From: Amycolatopsis sp. WQ 127309
Lineage (GTDB): Bacteria > Actinomycetota > Actinomycetes > Mycobacteriales > Pseudonocardiaceae
Direction of reading: 5' to 3'
DNA: 64,000 bases
NCBI RefSeq assembly: GCF_023023025.1
Contig: NZ_CP095481.1
Location: 10,925,001 to 10,989,000 of the forward strand
The position numbers and the translations under genes are program-made. The notes under the pieces were generated by a model that made no database searches, had not been told where the DNA came from, and was given only the letters and a program-made list of their open reading frames with translations. Below are positions 34,431 through 42,765 of this stretch, one piece after another (the stretch's first letter is position 1; each line of letters begins with the position of its first letter).

Positions 34431-34472
34431 TTGCTACACGTGAATGTAGTCCCCTATACGTACATATAGCAA
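34431..34472. promoter_or_regulatory. Tandem inverted repeats: probable operator of the TetR-ABC operon
   Basis: Two side-by-side inverted repeats, CTACACGTGAATGTAG and CTATACGTACATATAG, are enclosed by TTGCTA (34431-34436) and TAGCAA (34467-34472), themselves inverted. The block is AT-rich against its surroundings and lies 26 bases upstream of the TetR ATG. Confidence 0.65.
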
Positions 34473-34501
34473 GGTGGGCACATCACGCCGCAACGTCGTA
34501 T

Positions 34502-34558
34502 CCGGTTGCCTCCCAACCGGTGATCACGTTAGGCCATTCGGCCCGCAACCAATTGCGG
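34502..34558. promoter_or_regulatory. Two short inverted repeats upstream of the subtilase
   Basis: CCGGTTG (34502-34508) pairs with CAACCGG (34514-34520), and CCGCAA (34543-34548) pairs with TTGCGG (34553-34558). They lie 84-140 bases before the subtilase GTG and may be operators or leader hairpins. Nothing else is evident in this intergenic region. Confidence 0.4.
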
Positions 34559-34641
34559 ATAATGGGCTAAGTGTCTTATTGCTGCGGATCATCCCGCGAT
34601 GTGTACTGCTCGCAAGCATCTCTTCACGAAGGGCTCACGCA

Positions 34642-37600
34642 GTGACACAGCTCAGATCCAGCTGGAGACGGCGGGCCGGGATCACCGTCCTCGCCACCGC
34701 TCTCGGCGCCTCCGTCCTCGGCATCGCCGTCCCGGTGGCGTCCGCCCAGCAGGCCCCGCTCACCGCCGGGGCCGCCGACGGCAGCAAGGCCCTCGACGAG
34801 CACGACCGCACGCTCGTCGCCGAAGCCGAGAAGGCCGGCAAGCCCGACGTGACCCTGCTGGTCGCGGCCGAAAAGGGCCAGACCGGCGCCGCCGTCACCG
34901 AGCTCAAGGCCCTCGGCGGGGTCGTCCAGTCCACCGACAGCAAGCTCGACTACGTCAAGGTGAGCATCCCGACCGGCAACGCCGGCAAGGCCGCGAAGCT
35001 GAAGTCGGTCAGCGCCGTCGACGTCGACGGGCTCATCGTGCGCGACGACCCGAAGCCCGACGGCACCGTGAACCCGCTGCCGCAGCCGGCGCCGGGGAAG
35101 AACACGCCGCGCGTGAACCCCTACCTCCCGACCGGTGACACCTACGCCGCGCAGTTCGGCCAGGTCCTGCCCAACTGGGACGGCAAGGACACCACGGTCG
35201 CGGTGCTGGACTCCGGCGTCGACCTCGACACCCCCGCGCTGGCGAAGACCAGCCACGGCGAGCGCAAGATCGTCGACTGGTACAACGCCAACGCCACCAA
35301 CTCCGGGGACGGCACCTGGGTCGCGCAGTCGACCCAGACCTACACCGGCACGTTCACCGCGAACGGCAAGACCTGGACGGCCCCGGCCACCGGCGGCCCG
35401 TACACGTTCGGCTCGTTCAGCGAGACCGCGGGCGACCTCGGTGCCGCCGACAGCGAGACCGGCGGTGACATCAACCGCGACGGCGACCGCGCCGACTCCT
35501 GGGGCGTGCTGCTCGACCCGGTGACCAAGCAGGTCCGCGTCGACCTCAACGGCAACGGTGACTTCACCGACGAGAAGCCGATGACCGACTACAAGACCAA
35601 CTACGACGTCGGCTTCTTCGGCACCGACAACCCGGCGACCGACATCGCCGAGCGGATGGCCTTCGTCGTCCAGACCGACAAGCCGGGCTTCGTCGGCATC
35701 GGCATCGCCGGCGCCGAGCACGGCTCGCACGTCGCGGGCATCGCCACCGGCAACGACCTGTTCGGCGGCAAGATGGACGGCGCGGCCCCGGGCGCGAAGG
35801 TCCTGGCCGTCAAGGTCTGCCTCACCGGCGCGGCCTGCACCTCGAGCGGCCTGCTCGACGGCGTCGTCTACGCGGCCAGCCACGGCGCGGACGTCATCAA
35901 CATCTCGATCGGCGGCCTGCCCTCGCTCAACGACGGCAACAACGCCCGCGCGGAGCTCTACAACCGCACGATCGCCGAGTACAACGTCCAGATCTTCATC
36001 TCGGCCGGCAACAGCGGCGCCGGGGCGAACACCGTCGGCGACCCGTCGGTGGCCACGGACGCGATCTCGGTCGGCTCGTACATCACCAAGGAGACCTGGC
36101 TCGCGGACTACGGTTCGAAGACCCAGGCGCCCGAGTCGATGCACCCGTTCTCCTCGCGCGGCCCGCGTGAAGACGGCGGCTTCAAGCCGGACATCGTCGC
36201 GCCCGGCGCGGCGATCTCGACCACCCCGCGCTGGGAGGCGCCGGGCCCGGTGGCCGGCACCTACAGCCTGCCCGCCGGTTACGCGATGCTGCAGGGCACG
36301 TCGATGGCGTCGCCGCAGGCGACCGGTGCGGCCGCACTGCTGGTGAGCGCGTACAAGGCCACGCACAACGGCCAGCGGCCGCCGGTCGCGCAGCTGCGCT
36401 CGGCGATCAAGTCGACCGCGCGGTTCGTGCCGGGCATCGACGCCTACGCCCAGGGCGCGGGCCTGTTCAACGTCCCGGCCGCGTTCGTCGCGCTGTCGCT
36501 GAACCCGAAGCCGGACGCCGTCTCGACGTCGGTCGAGGTGCACACGGTGCAGTCGAACCTGCTGGCGACGCCGAACACCGGTGTCGGCATCCACGACCGC
36601 GAGGGCGTGACCACCGGCCAGGCCTACACCCGCACGTACACGATCACGCGGACGACGGGCTCGGCCAACCCGGCGCTCTACTTCGCGCGGTGGGTCGGCA
36701 ACGACGGCACGTTCTCCTCGGCGGGCACCGTCGCGGTGCCGCTCAACAAGCCGGTGACCTTCCAGGTCAAGGTGAACCCGAAGACCGCCGGGGCGCACTC
36801 GGCGCTGCTGTACCTGGACAACCCGCTGACCATCGGCGTCGACGTGCAGACCCTCAACACGGTCTTCGCGCCGCAGGAGTTCACCGCCGCCAAGGGTTAC
36901 CAGGTCGACGTCGCCGGCAAGATCGCCCGCAACCAGGCGACCAGCTACTTCGTGAAGGTGCCCCAGGGCGCCAGCGCGCTGAAGGTGGACCTGGACGCCG
37001 GCGCCGGTGCCCCGGGCAAGGGCCAGGTGCGGTTCCTGCGCTACGACCCGACCGGTGTGCCGGCCGAGGCGAGCACGTCCACGACGTACTGCTACCTGCC
37101 CGACGCGGGTGCGGGCTGCCCCGGCGGCACGCCGACCAGCCGGACGTTCGCCAACCCGCAGCCGGGTGTCTGGGAGATCGTCGTCGAGGCGCGCCGGACG
37201 TCCGATGTGGACAACGCGGCGTTCAAGCTGAGCGCGTCGGTGCTCGGCACGACGATCACGCCGAACCCGGACACCATCGCGGCCGCCACGCTGAACACGC
37301 CGATCGCGCGGTCCTACACCGTGACGAACACCCTCGGCGCGTTCACCGGGCACCTGCTCGGCGGCACGCTGGGCAGCGCGAAGGTGGCGCGGCCGTCGAT
37401 CGCCGAAGGCGCGCAGCAGCAGTACCAGATCGCGGTGACGCCGGGCTCGACGTCGCTGACGGCCACGATCGGGAAGACGTCCGACGTGGGCGCCGACCTG
37501 GACCTGGTGCTGTACAACTGCACCACCGGCAGCTGCGTGGTGGCGGGCCAGAGCGCGGACGGTGACTCCGAGGAGTCGGTGACCATCGCCAACCCGGCGG

Positions 37601-37878
37601 CCGGCGTCTGGATCGCGCTGGTCGACGGCTACGCGGTGCCGGCCGGCACCACCGAGTACGACTACGTCGACGTGTTCACCAACCCGGCGTTCGGTTCGGT
37701 CGCCCTGGCCGACCCGGTCGCGGCGCACGCCTCGGGCAGCACGTGGACGGTGCCGGGCACGGTCACCGTCACCGCCGCCCCGGCGGCCGGGCGCGTCCTG
37801 CGCGGTCAGCTGACCGTGCAGACCGACACCGGTGTCACGGTCGGCAGCTCGCTGGTGCAGATCAACGCCGTGAGCTAG
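34642..37878 (+). CDS. Large secreted subtilisin-like serine protease (S8)
   Basis: 1078 residues from the GTG at 34642, chosen because AAGGG precedes it and a Sec signal follows at once (AGITVLATALGASVLGIAVP; cleavage near VASA). The catalytic triad is Asp190 (VAVLDSGVD), His360 (EHGSHVAG) and Ser554 (GTSMASP). The Asp-His spacing of 170 residues is far longer than in subtilisin. The insert contains a calcium-loop-like DLNGNGDFTDE. An inhibitor-I9-like propeptide probably precedes the protease domain. The C-terminal 450 residues are beta-rich, with pre-peptidase-like repeats (DVGADLDLVLYNCTTG). It is probably an extracellular nutrient protease. Confidence 0.93.
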   Translation: MTQLRSSWRRRAGITVLATALGASVLGIAVPVASAQQAPLTAGAADGSKALDEHDRTLVAEAEKAGKPDVTLLVAAEKGQTGAAVTELKALGGVVQSTDSKLDYVKVSIPTGNAGKAAKLKSVSAVDVDGLIVRDDPKPDGTVNPLPQPAPGKNTPRVNPYLPTGDTYAAQFGQVLPNWDGKDTTVAVLDSGVDLDTPALAKTSHGERKIVDWYNANATNSGDGTWVAQSTQTYTGTFTANGKTWTAPATGGPYTFGSFSETAGDLGAADSETGGDINRDGDRADSWGVLLDPVTKQVRVDLNGNGDFTDEKPMTDYKTNYDVGFFGTDNPATDIAERMAFVVQTDKPGFVGIGIAGAEHGSHVAGIATGNDLFGGKMDGAAPGAKVLAVKVCLTGAACTSSGLLDGVVYAASHGADVINISIGGLPSLNDGNNARAELYNRTIAEYNVQIFISAGNSGAGANTVGDPSVATDAISVGSYITKETWLADYGSKTQAPESMHPFSSRGPREDGGFKPDIVAPGAAISTTPRWEAPGPVAGTYSLPAGYAMLQGTSMASPQATGAAALLVSAYKATHNGQRPPVAQLRSAIKSTARFVPGIDAYAQGAGLFNVPAAFVALSLNPKPDAVSTSVEVHTVQSNLLATPNTGVGIHDREGVTTGQAYTRTYTITRTTGSANPALYFARWVGNDGTFSSAGTVAVPLNKPVTFQVKVNPKTAGAHSALLYLDNPLTIGVDVQTLNTVFAPQEFTAAKGYQVDVAGKIARNQATSYFVKVPQGASALKVDLDAGAGAPGKGQVRFLRYDPTGVPAEASTSTTYCYLPDAGAGCPGGTPTSRTFANPQPGVWEIVVEARRTSDVDNAAFKLSASVLGTTITPNPDTIAAATLNTPIARSYTVTNTLGAFTGHLLGGTLGSAKVARPSIAEGAQQQYQIAVTPGSTSLTATIGKTSDVGADLDLVLYNCTTGSCVVAGQSADGDSEESVTIANPAAGVWIALVDGYAVPAGTTEYDYVDVFTNPAFGSVALADPVAAHASGSTWTVPGTVTVTAAPAAGRVLRGQLTVQTDTGVTVGSSLVQINAVS

Positions 37879-37895
37879 TTCCGTCCCGCTGAACG

Positions 37896-37927
37896 GAAAC
37901 CGCCCCGGGTCCGCCCGGGGCGGTTTT
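37896..37927 (+). terminator. Rho-independent-like terminator after the subtilase
   Basis: AAACCGCCCCGGG (37897-37909) pairs exactly with 37914-37926 around TCCG and ends in a TTTT run. The stop codon lies 18 bases upstream. Confidence 0.88.
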
Positions 37928-38051
37928 CGCTTTCCGGGCAGCGTTCCGGGTGGGTTTCCGACGCAAGTTTGCGTATGTCGGTGGAAGTGTTGCGGGATTT
38001 CGCATGGCGTCCGTATGGTCTGGAACACCCCGAATCCCCGAGAGGGTACCC

Positions 38052-39470
38052 ATGCGACGGATTTCGACGCTGTTCGCCGCACTTGTCCTGCTGGCGGCCA
38101 CTTTGCCGGGAGCCGCGCACGCCGCGGCGCTCTCCACCCGGACCCACTTGTTCTACTACCCCTGGTACGGCAACAGCGGTGGCGTGTACCGCCACTGGGA
38201 CCAGGGCGGGCACACGCCGCCCGCCGACATCGGCGCGAACTTCTACCCGTCGCTCGGCCCGTACGACTCCGGTGACTTCACCGGCGCGGTCGAGCAGCAC
38301 ATGCGGTGGATCGAGCAGTCCGGCGCCGGGGTGATCGTCTACAGCTGGTGGGGCCAAGGGTCCTATGAGGACGGTCTGGCCGCCGGTGTGCTGGCCGCCG
38401 CGGCGCGGCACGGGATCAAACTCGCCTGGCACCTCGAGCCCTACACCGGGCGGACAGCGGCTTCGACGGTGGCCGACATCAACTACCTGACCAGCCGCTA
38501 CGGGTCGAGTCCCGCGTTCTACCGCGACACCGAACACGGGAACCGGCCGGCGTTCTACGTCTTCGAGAGCCTGCGGATCACCGACTGGACGGCACTGGAC
38601 CAGGTGCGCTCGTCGGCGATCGTGCTGGCGCAGACGACGGACACGAGCAAGGTCGCGCACTTCGGCGGGATGTACACCTACGACGCCATCGCCGGGGCGA
38701 CCGCGCCGGGCTGGCGCGACGCCGGGGCGTTCTGCGCGGCGAACGGCCTGGTCTGGGCGCCGTCGGTGGGGCCGGGGTACAACGACGACCGCGCGGTGCC
38801 GGGCAACACGACCCCGACGCTGGCACGGGACAACGGCGCCACGTACGACCGCGAGTGGCAGAACGCGCTTTCCCCGACGGTGGGCGGGAATCCGGACTGG
38901 GTGTCGGTGACGTCGTTCAACGAATGGCACGAGGGCTCGATCATCGAACCGGCACGGTCTTCGCCGCCGTCGTCGGCGTACGAGACGTTCGCGGGTGCTT
39001 ACGGGACGTCGGGCGCGGCGTCGGAAACCGCTTACCTGGACCGGACGCGCTACTGGGCCGCGCAGCTCGGCGGTCCCCCAGCGGCGTCGCCGAACCTCGC
39101 GTTCGGCAAGGCCGTCTCGGCGAGTGGTTCGCAGGGCGGGTTCCCGCCGGGCAACGCGGTGGACGGAAACGCGTCGAGCTACTGGGAAAGCACGAACAAC
39201 GCGTTCCCGCAGACGGTGACCGTGGACCTGGGCTCGGCCGTCACCGTGGGGCGGGTGGTGCTGAAACTGCCGCCGTCGTGGGGTTCCCGGACCCAGACGA
39301 TCGCGGTGAACGGCGGCGCCCCGGCCGGGTACGCCTTCGATCCGGCTCAGGCCAACTCCGTGACGATCAGCGTCCCGCCGACGTCCCAGCGGTACCTGAA
39401 ACTCACCTTCACCGGCAACACCGGCTGGCCCGCGGGCCAAGCGTCCGAAGTGGAGGCTTACGCTTCCTGA
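38052..39470 (+). CDS. Secreted GH99 endo-alpha-mannosidase with CBM32/F5-8C domain
   Basis: 472 residues. A Sec signal (LFAALVLLAATLPGAAHA) opens the protein. The GH99 domain (about 28-345) starts HLFYYPWYGN and has the paired catalytic glutamates in FNEWHEGSIIEP. A discoidin-type carbohydrate-binding domain (about 355-472) has NAVDGNASSYWESTNN and YLKLTFTGNTGW. GH99 enzymes cut inside mannose chains (endo-alpha-1,2-mannosidase or mannanase), releasing short glycans. It probably works with the GH92 exo-mannosidase at 27148. GAGAGGG precedes the ATG. Its 3' end overlaps the convergent ROK gene by 13 bases. Confidence 0.9.
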   Translation: MRRISTLFAALVLLAATLPGAAHAAALSTRTHLFYYPWYGNSGGVYRHWDQGGHTPPADIGANFYPSLGPYDSGDFTGAVEQHMRWIEQSGAGVIVYSWWGQGSYEDGLAAGVLAAAARHGIKLAWHLEPYTGRTAASTVADINYLTSRYGSSPAFYRDTEHGNRPAFYVFESLRITDWTALDQVRSSAIVLAQTTDTSKVAHFGGMYTYDAIAGATAPGWRDAGAFCAANGLVWAPSVGPGYNDDRAVPGNTTPTLARDNGATYDREWQNALSPTVGGNPDWVSVTSFNEWHEGSIIEPARSSPPSSAYETFAGAYGTSGAASETAYLDRTRYWAAQLGGPPAASPNLAFGKAVSASGSQGGFPPGNAVDGNASSYWESTNNAFPQTVTVDLGSAVTVGRVVLKLPPSWGSRTQTIAVNGGAPAGYAFDPAQANSVTISVPPTSQRYLKLTFTGNTGWPAGQASEVEAYAS

Positions 39471-40621
39471 GCCCGCACCAGGAACGGCGCCGGATCGGCG
39501 AGCACCCGGTGCACGACCCGGCCCGCCGCGCCGAGTGTCGCGGCGTCGCCGCCCAGGCGTGACGCCGTGAGCACCGGTGGTGCGCCGCGGAGGCCGCCCA
39601 GCCGGGTGGCCAGGACCCCGGCCACCGGCTCGGCCAGCCACGGGTACAGCTGCGTGAAGACGCCGCCGAGCACGATGCGGTCCAGGTCGAGCAGGTTCAC
39701 CGCCGACGTCAGTGCGACGCCGAGGGCGCGGCCGGCGGCGGTGCACGCGTCCAGTGCCACGCGGTCGCCGCGGTCGAGGGCGGCCAGGAGGGCGGCCAGC
39801 GTCGGGGTGTTTCCGGCTGCCAGCAACGCTTCCTGGCCGGCGTAGGTCTCCAGGCAGCCGTTGCCGCCGCAGCGGCAGTCCGGGCCGCCCGGCGTCACGA
39901 CGACGTGGCCCAGCTCGCCGGCCAGCCCCCGGGACCCGGCGAACAGCTCGCCGTTGACGACCAGGCCCGCGCCGATGCCGACCTCACCGGAGACGTAGAG
40001 GAAGTCGCGCTCGCCGTCGCCGTACCAGAGCTCGCCGAGCGCGGCGAGGTTCGCCTCGTTGTCCAGCTCGACCGGGACGGGCAGGCGCAGCAGGTCGGCC
40101 GCGCGGACGTCCTGCCAGCCGAGGTTGGGGGCGCTGAACAGCACGCCGGCGCCGACCGGGCCGGACACCGCGAGCACCGCGCCCGCGAGGTCGAGCCCGA
40201 GGCGCCGCGCTTCGGTGATCGCCTCCTCGGCGAGCGCCTGCAGTTCGGCCAGGACCCTCTTGGGCCGGGAGCCGCGGTTGTCGCGATCGCGGCGGGCGGC
40301 GAACCGGACCGCGCCGGTGAGATCGAGCACACGCACGGCGAGGTAGTCGACGTTGATCTCCAGGCCGAGGGACGCGATCCGGGCGCCGCTGAGCACGACG
40401 TCGACACCCGGCCGGCCACGCTCACCCGCGCGGGCGGGCCCGGTCTCGGCCAGCAAACCGGCGTCCACCAGGTCGCCGACGAGCTTGCTCACCGTGGACT
40501 TCGTCAGCCCGGTCAGCTCGGCGAGGGCGGCCCTGGTCAGCGGGCCGCCGCGGCTGACCGCGCCCAGCACGACCTCGAGGTTGCGAGCGCGCATGGAGTC
40601 GTGCCGCACGGCCTGGGTCAT
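39458..40621 (-). CDS. xylR: ROK-family repressor, probably XylR
   Basis: 387 residues. The N-terminal winged helix is GGPLTRAALAELTGLTKSTV. The ROK domain follows, with the zinc motif CRCGGNGCLETYAG. The nucleotide-binding start is EINVDYLAVRVLDLTG, where sugar kinases would have DIGGT, so it is a regulator and not a kinase. AGGAGGGA precedes the ATG at 40621. It is divergent from xylA, with a TTTAGT-N11-ACTAAA operator between, which fits xylose control. The symbol is inferred from this arrangement. Confidence 0.85.
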   Translation of the reverse strand: MTQAVRHDSMRARNLEVVLGAVSRGGPLTRAALAELTGLTKSTVSKLVGDLVDAGLLAETGPARAGERGRPGVDVVLSGARIASLGLEINVDYLAVRVLDLTGAVRFAARRDRDNRGSRPKRVLAELQALAEEAITEARRLGLDLAGAVLAVSGPVGAGVLFSAPNLGWQDVRAADLLRLPVPVELDNEANLAALGELWYGDGERDFLYVSGEVGIGAGLVVNGELFAGSRGLAGELGHVVVTPGGPDCRCGGNGCLETYAGQEALLAAGNTPTLAALLAALDRGDRVALDACTAAGRALGVALTSAVNLLDLDRIVLGGVFTQLYPWLAEPVAGVLATRLGGLRGAPPVLTASRLGGDAATLGAAGRVVHRVLADPAPFLVRAQEA

Positions 40622-40683
40622 CGTGTCCCTCCTGCCGAGCACTCTATCCGGGCTCTTGACGCCCGGGACCGCCGCGGCGCATA

Positions 40684-40706
40684 TTTAGTCTACAACGTGA
40701 ACTAAA
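40684..40706. promoter_or_regulatory. Inverted-repeat operator between ROK regulator and xylA
   Basis: TTTAGT (40684-40689) and ACTAAA (40701-40706) are exact reverse complements separated by 11 bases. The element lies 14 bases upstream of the xylA ATG, so binding would block its translation start region or promoter. It resembles XylR-type operators. Confidence 0.7.
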
Positions 40707-40719
40707 TGAAGGGACAGTC

Positions 40720-41868
40720 ATGGACGACTACGCCCCCCAGGCGGCCGACAAGTTCACCTTCGGCCTCTGGACCGTGGGCTGGCCGGCGAACGACCCGTTC
40801 GGGGTCGCCACGCGGCCGGCGCTGGACCCGGTGGAGAGCGTGCACCGGCTGGCGGAGCTGGGCGCCTACGGGGTGACGTTCCACGACGACGACCTGCTGG
40901 CCACCGAACCCGACCGCGACAAGGCGATCGAGCGGTTCCGCAAGGCGCTCGCCGAGACCGGCCTCAAGGTGCCGATGGCCACGACGAACCTGTTCACCCA
41001 CCCGGTGTTCAAGGACGGCGGCCTGACCAGCAACGACCGCGACGTCCGCCGCTACGCGCTGCGCAAGGTGCGGCGCAACATCGACCTGGCGGCCGAGCTG
41101 GGCGCGCAGACCTACGTCGTCTGGGGTGGCCGCGAGGGCGCCGAGTCCGACGGCGCGAAGGACGTCCGCGCGGCGCTGGACCGGTACAAGGAGGGCCTCG
41201 ACGCGCTCGCGGAGTACGTCGTCGAGAAGGGCTATTCGCTGCGGTTCGCGCTGGAGCCCAAGCCCAACGAGCCGCGCGGTGACATCCTGCTGCCGACGAT
41301 CGGGCACGCGCTCGGCTTCATCTCGCAGCTGGAGCGCTCGGAGCTGTTCGGGCTCAACCCGGAGGTCGGGCACGAGCAGATGGCCGGGCTGAACTTCGTG
41401 CACGGCATCTCGCAGGCGCTGTGGCAGGGCAAGCTGTTCCACATCGACCTCAACGGCCAGCACGGCCCGAAGTTCGACCAGGACCTGATCTTCGGCCACG
41501 GCGACGTGAAGAGCGCGTTCTTCCTCGTCGACCTGCTGGAGAACGGCGGCTACGACGGCCCCCGCCACTTCGACTACAAGCCGCTGCGCACCGAGGACAC
41601 CGAGGACGTCTGGGTCTCGGCGGCCGCGAACATGCGGACGTACCTGATCCTTCGCGAGAAGTCCCGCAAGTTCCGCGCCGACCCCGAGGTCGTGGCGGCG
41701 CTGGCGGCGTCCCGCGTCCCGGAGCTGTCGACCCCGACGCTGGCCCCGGGCGAGTCCCTGGACGACCTGCAGAAGGACGACTTCGACGTCGAGGCGGCCG
41801 CGGCCCGCGGCTACCACTTCACGCACCTGAACCAGCTGGCGCTGGAGCACCTGCTCGGCGTCCGCTGA
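40720..41868 (+). CDS. xylA: Xylose isomerase
   Basis: 382 residues, the short actinobacterial type. It converts D-xylose to D-xylulose in the cytoplasm. Motifs are complete: [10 protein letters not shown] with the catalytic His, [22 protein letters not shown] with a metal Glu, and [20 protein letters not shown] with metal Asp residues. GAAGGGA lies before the ATG. No xylulokinase gene is in the window. Its expression is probably controlled by the divergent ROK regulator. Confidence 0.97.
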   Translation: MDDYAPQAADKFTFGLWTVGWPANDPFGVATRPALDPVESVHRLAELGAYGVTFHDDDLLATEPDRDKAIERFRKALAETGLKVPMATTNLFTHPVFKDGGLTSNDRDVRRYALRKVRRNIDLAAELGAQTYVVWGGREGAESDGAKDVRAALDRYKEGLDALAEYVVEKGYSLRFALEPKPNEPRGDILLPTIGHALGFISQLERSELFGLNPEVGHEQMAGLNFVHGISQALWQGKLFHIDLNGQHGPKFDQDLIFGHGDVKSAFFLVDLLENGGYDGPRHFDYKPLRTEDTEDVWVSAAANMRTYLILREKSRKFRADPEVVAALAASRVPELSTPTLAPGESLDDLQKDDFDVEAAAARGYHFTHLNQLALEHLLGVR

Positions 41869-41875
41869 CGTGCCA

Positions 41876-41920
41876 TGAGGGGCACCCCCAGAGACCTGGA
41901 GTCCCTGAGGGTGCCCCTCA
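41876..41920. terminator. 12-bp inverted repeat after xylA
   Basis: TGAGGGGCACCC (41876-41887) pairs exactly with 41909-41920, and the inner sequence adds further pairs (AGAGAC, GTCCCT). It starts 8 bases after the xylA stop and separates xylA from the dehalogenase-like gene. Confidence 0.7.
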
Positions 41921-41973
41921 CGCGCGTCCGTTCGGCGGACCCGCGGGGCCGGGTGGCTGTTTACGATCACCGC

Positions 41974-42705
41974 ATGACAGTTGCCTTGGTCACCAACGTG
42001 ACGCAGTACGCGGGCCCCGCCGGTGCGACGGCGCTCGCCGCCGACGGGTTCACCGTGGTCTGCCACGACCAGACGTTCTCCGATTCCGAAGTACGCGGCA
42101 AGTTCGTTGCCGAGAACCCGGAGCTGACGCCGATCGCCGAGCAGGAGCCCGCGGCGATGCTCGCCGCCGCGCGGGAGCACGGCCGCGTCGACGTCGTGCT
42201 GAGCAACGACTACGTGCCGCCGTCCGCCGTCCGGAAGCCCTTCGACGGCGCGCCTCTCGGCGACCTCGAATTCCTGGTGCGGGAGCTGGTGTACCGGCCG
42301 TTCGAGCTGATCCAGGCCGCCACCCCGGCGATGAAGGAGGCGCGGACCGGCCGGATCATCCTGGTGACGTCGGCGGCCGCCGTCCGGCCGCTCGCCACCG
42401 CGGTCCTCTACAGCGCGGCGCGCGCCGCGGCCACCACGCTGGTGACCGGGGCCGCGAAGGCGCTGGGCGAGTACGGCATCCAGTTCAACGCCATCGGCCC
42501 CAACTGGTTCGAGAACCCGACCTACTTCCCGCCCGGGCTCTGGGAGTCCGACGCCGAGCTGCGCGCGACCGTCGCCAAGGAGGTCCCGCTCCAGCGCCTC
42601 GGCCAGCAGGAGGAGATGGGCGCGCTGATCGCGTTCCTCGCCTCGGGCAAGGCCACCCCGGTGACGGGCCAGTTCTTCGGCTTCACCGGCGGCTGGCTCC
42701 CGTGA
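41974..42705 (+). CDS. Halohydrin dehalogenase-like short-chain dehydrogenase relative
   Basis: 243 residues. Halohydrin dehalogenases turn vicinal halo-alcohols into epoxides and halide without NAD(P). They are SDR relatives with a Ser-Tyr-Arg triad. Here the triad is visible: Ser in LVTSAAA, then YSAARAA with Arg where SDRs have Lys. The SDR glycine motif is absent; the start is ALVTNVTQYAGPAG, as in HheC-type enzymes. LGEYGIQFNAIGPNWFENPT matches the halide-pocket region, and PLQRLGQQEEMGALIAFLAS and TGQFFGFTGGW are also close to the family. The ATG at 41974 gives a normal length. It follows xylA but is separated by a hairpin. Confidence 0.82.
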   Translation: MTVALVTNVTQYAGPAGATALAADGFTVVCHDQTFSDSEVRGKFVAENPELTPIAEQEPAAMLAAAREHGRVDVVLSNDYVPPSAVRKPFDGAPLGDLEFLVRELVYRPFELIQAATPAMKEARTGRIILVTSAAAVRPLATAVLYSAARAAATTLVTGAAKALGEYGIQFNAIGPNWFENPTYFPPGLWESDAELRATVAKEVPLQRLGQQEEMGALIAFLASGKATPVTGQFFGFTGGWLP

Positions 42706-42709
42706 AAAG

Positions 42710-42760
42710 CCGTGAAGGCCTCCTTACCGGCCATAAGAGCCGGTAAGGAGGCCTTCACGG
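42710..42760. repeat. 51-base perfect hairpin element, copy 2
   Basis: Identical base for base to the element at 27090-27140, loop CCATAAGAG included. It lies between the convergent dehalogenase-like gene and the ThuA gene, 5 bases from each stop. The flanking bases are AAAG on the left and ACTT on the right; the other copy has AAGT and CTTT, as if the flanks were swapped. Confidence 0.85.
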
Positions 42761-42765
42761 ACTTT

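Noticed and set aside
34624..38082. Very long open frame antisense to the subtilase (about 1150 codons), and similar ones opposite most genes, such as 3867-5216.
   Set aside because: Their translations are low-complexity Arg/Gly/Val/Asp-rich with no domains. They arise from high third-position GC on the coding strand.
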